The position numbers were made by a program, and so were the translations under genes. DNA of 7,555 nucleotides from UBA6176 sp041688515 (GTDB lineage Bacteria; Verrucomicrobiota; Verrucomicrobiia; Limisphaerales; UBA9464): positions 1 through 7,555 of the forward strand of contig JBDNHZ010000227.1 of NCBI GenBank assembly GCA_041688515.1, given 5' to 3'. Below are positions 6,649 through 7,555 of the stretch, one piece after another (within the stretch, counting starts at the first letter, position 1; each line of letters begins with the position of its first letter). A model generated the notes under the pieces. It was not told the DNA's origin, searched no databases, and was given only the letters and a program-made list of their open reading frames with translations.

Positions 6649-7555
6649 TTGGCTTGTAACTTCCGGGTCCACGACGGCGTAGAGGTTGGCATCGATACCG
6701 AAGCCATCGACTACGACGGAGCCTGGAAGGAAACGCTCGAACGGTTCCTTCCGGAGTTCCTCGCCCTCACCTTTCCCACGATCGCCGCCGAGATCGATTG
6801 GTCCCTCCCTTTTCGTTTCCTCGACACCGAACTTCAGGAGGTCGTCCGCGAGTCGGAAACCGGCCGCGTCCGCGCCGACAAACTCGTCGAGGTCCGCCGT
6901 CGCGACGGCACCGGCGAATGGATCCTCATCCATGCCGAAGTTCAGGCCCAGCGTGACGATACCCTCGCCGAACGGATGTTCCGCTACTACTACCGGATCC
7001 TGGATCGGTTCCAGTTGCCGGTCGCCAGCGTCGCGGTACTCGCCGACCCGCATCCCTCGTGGAAGCCTCACCGTTACGAAAGACACGAATGCGGATGCCA
7101 TCTGTCCTTCGACTTCCCGGTCTGCAAGCTGTCGGAGATTGATCTGACGCCTTGGCTGGAGGCTGGGAATCCCGTGGCGCGAATCATCGCCGCCCATCGG
7201 GTGGCGCAAGCCTCTGGAGGGGATTCGGAGGGACGCTGGATCGGGAAGCTGGCGTTGGTCAGGAGCCTGCTGGGTTCGGGGCTTTCGGAGCCCAAAGTGT
7301 GGGAGGTCCTGCGACTGATTCACTGGCTGCTGGCGTTGTCAGCGCCGGAGGAGTTACGGTTCCGACAGGAACTGCGGAAGCTGCAACAGGAGACGACTAT
7401 GCCGTACATCAGCACCTACGATCGATTGGTCCGGGAAGAAGGCCGGGAAGAAGGCCGAGAAGAGGGTCGACAGGAGGGTCGACAGGAAGGTCTACGGGAG
7501 GGTTGGCAGGGAGGACGCATCACAGCCCTCCGGGAGATGCTGATCGAGGATCTGA
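6649..7555 (+). CDS. Rpn/YhgA-like PD-(D/E)XK nuclease-family protein ('putative transposase'), 3' partial
   Basis: The frame is open from 6340 to the window edge, giving at least 302 codons from the proposed TTG. The protein opens with DYDGAWKETLERFLPEFLAL (about 21-40), typical of this family. RADKLVEV carries Asp77 and ILIHAEVQAQ carries Glu97 and Gln99, the D...ExQ core of Rpn-type PD-(D/E)XK nucleases. AERMFRYYYRILDRF and a VASVAVLADPHPSWKPHRYE segment follow, then WLLAL, a TTMPYIS segment (249-255) and a charged tail of RxEG repeats. Members promote RecA-independent recombination or are annotated as transposase-like; nuclease activity here is inferred. They often occur in many copies per genome. 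The gene diverges from the dehydrogenase and has no evident functional link to it. No terminal inverted repeats are visible. The start is uncertain; the family call is firm. Confidence 0.85.
   Translation, partial: MACNFRVHDGVEVGIDTEAIDYDGAWKETLERFLPEFLALTFPTIAAEIDWSLPFRFLDTELQEVVRESETGRVRADKLVEVRRRDGTGEWILIHAEVQAQRDDTLAERMFRYYYRILDRFQLPVASVAVLADPHPSWKPHRYERHECGCHLSFDFPVCKLSEIDLTPWLEAGNPVARIIAAHRVAQASGGDSEGRWIGKLALVRSLLGSGLSEPKVWEVLRLIHWLLALSAPEELRFRQELRKLQQETTMPYISTYDRLVREEGREEGREEGRQEGRQEGLREGWQGGRITALREMLIEDL
7432..7515 (+). repeat. 12-bp tandem repeat encoding RxEG units in the nuclease-family gene tail
   Basis: Seven consecutive four-codon units are readable from 7432: two identical CGGGAAGAAGGC, then increasingly diverged copies (CGAGAAGAGGGT, CGACAGGAGGGT, CGACAGGAAGGT, CTACGGGAGGGT, TGGCAGGGAGGA). 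They encode REEG, REEG, REEG, RQEG, RQEG, LREG and WQGG, probably a highly charged helix. The gradient from perfect to diverged suggests growth by slippage. Similar EGR-rich tails are common in this protein family. Confidence 0.8.

Noticed and set aside
6574..7323. N-terminal extension of the dehydrogenase frame by about 250 codons
   Set aside because: The dehydrogenase has a normal start at 6573; the extension is antisense to the nuclease-family gene and has no domain character, so it is not a fusion.
6649..7555. Insertion sequence carrying a transposase
   Set aside because: The protein is of the nuclease family sometimes labelled transposase, but no terminal inverted repeats or target duplications are visible and the gene leaves the window.

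Overview
This GC-rich window looks like chromosome from a Verrucomicrobiota-type bacterium (PVC group). That is inference from gene content: two large FG-GAP/ASPIC (CRTAC1-type) proteins, a CII-like helix-turn-helix protein of a kind I associate with Verrucomicrobiota, and a PD-(D/E)XK 'Rpn/YhgA-like' nuclease-family gene. No rRNA, tRNA, CRISPR array or complete insertion sequence is visible.

Layout. Positions 1-2085 (+) hold the 3' part of a large FG-GAP/VCBS repeat protein with two ASPIC/UnbV domains; its start lies before the window. Positions 2086-2195 form a convergent intergenic region with two strong inverted repeats. Four genes then run on the minus strand, read from right to left: an aldehyde dehydrogenase (6573-5116), a small membrane methyltransferase-like protein (5094-4618), a helix-turn-helix protein (4535-4053) and a membrane-anchored FG-GAP/ASPIC protein (4049-2196). 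The HTH and FG-GAP genes are 3 bases apart and form a convincing operon. The dehydrogenase and methyltransferase genes are 21 bases apart and probably form another. The two pairs are separated by 82 bases containing an 8-bp hairpin. From about 6649 (+) to the window edge runs a 3'-truncated nuclease-family gene with a probable TTG start and a tandem RxEG tail; it diverges from the dehydrogenase.

How the genes relate. The two ASPIC/FG-GAP proteins are probably envelope or exported proteins that fold as calcium-binding beta-propellers. They face each other tail to tail but have very different codon composition. The dehydrogenase has all core catalytic residues and resembles the 2,5-dioxovalerate (alpha-ketoglutarate semialdehyde) dehydrogenase group, but no sugar-acid pathway gene lies next to it. 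I see no clear evidence of a novel multi-gene system. The points most worth a second look are the G-skewed coding style of the first gene, the palindromes between the convergent genes, and the tight pairing of the HTH protein with the membrane-anchored propeller.
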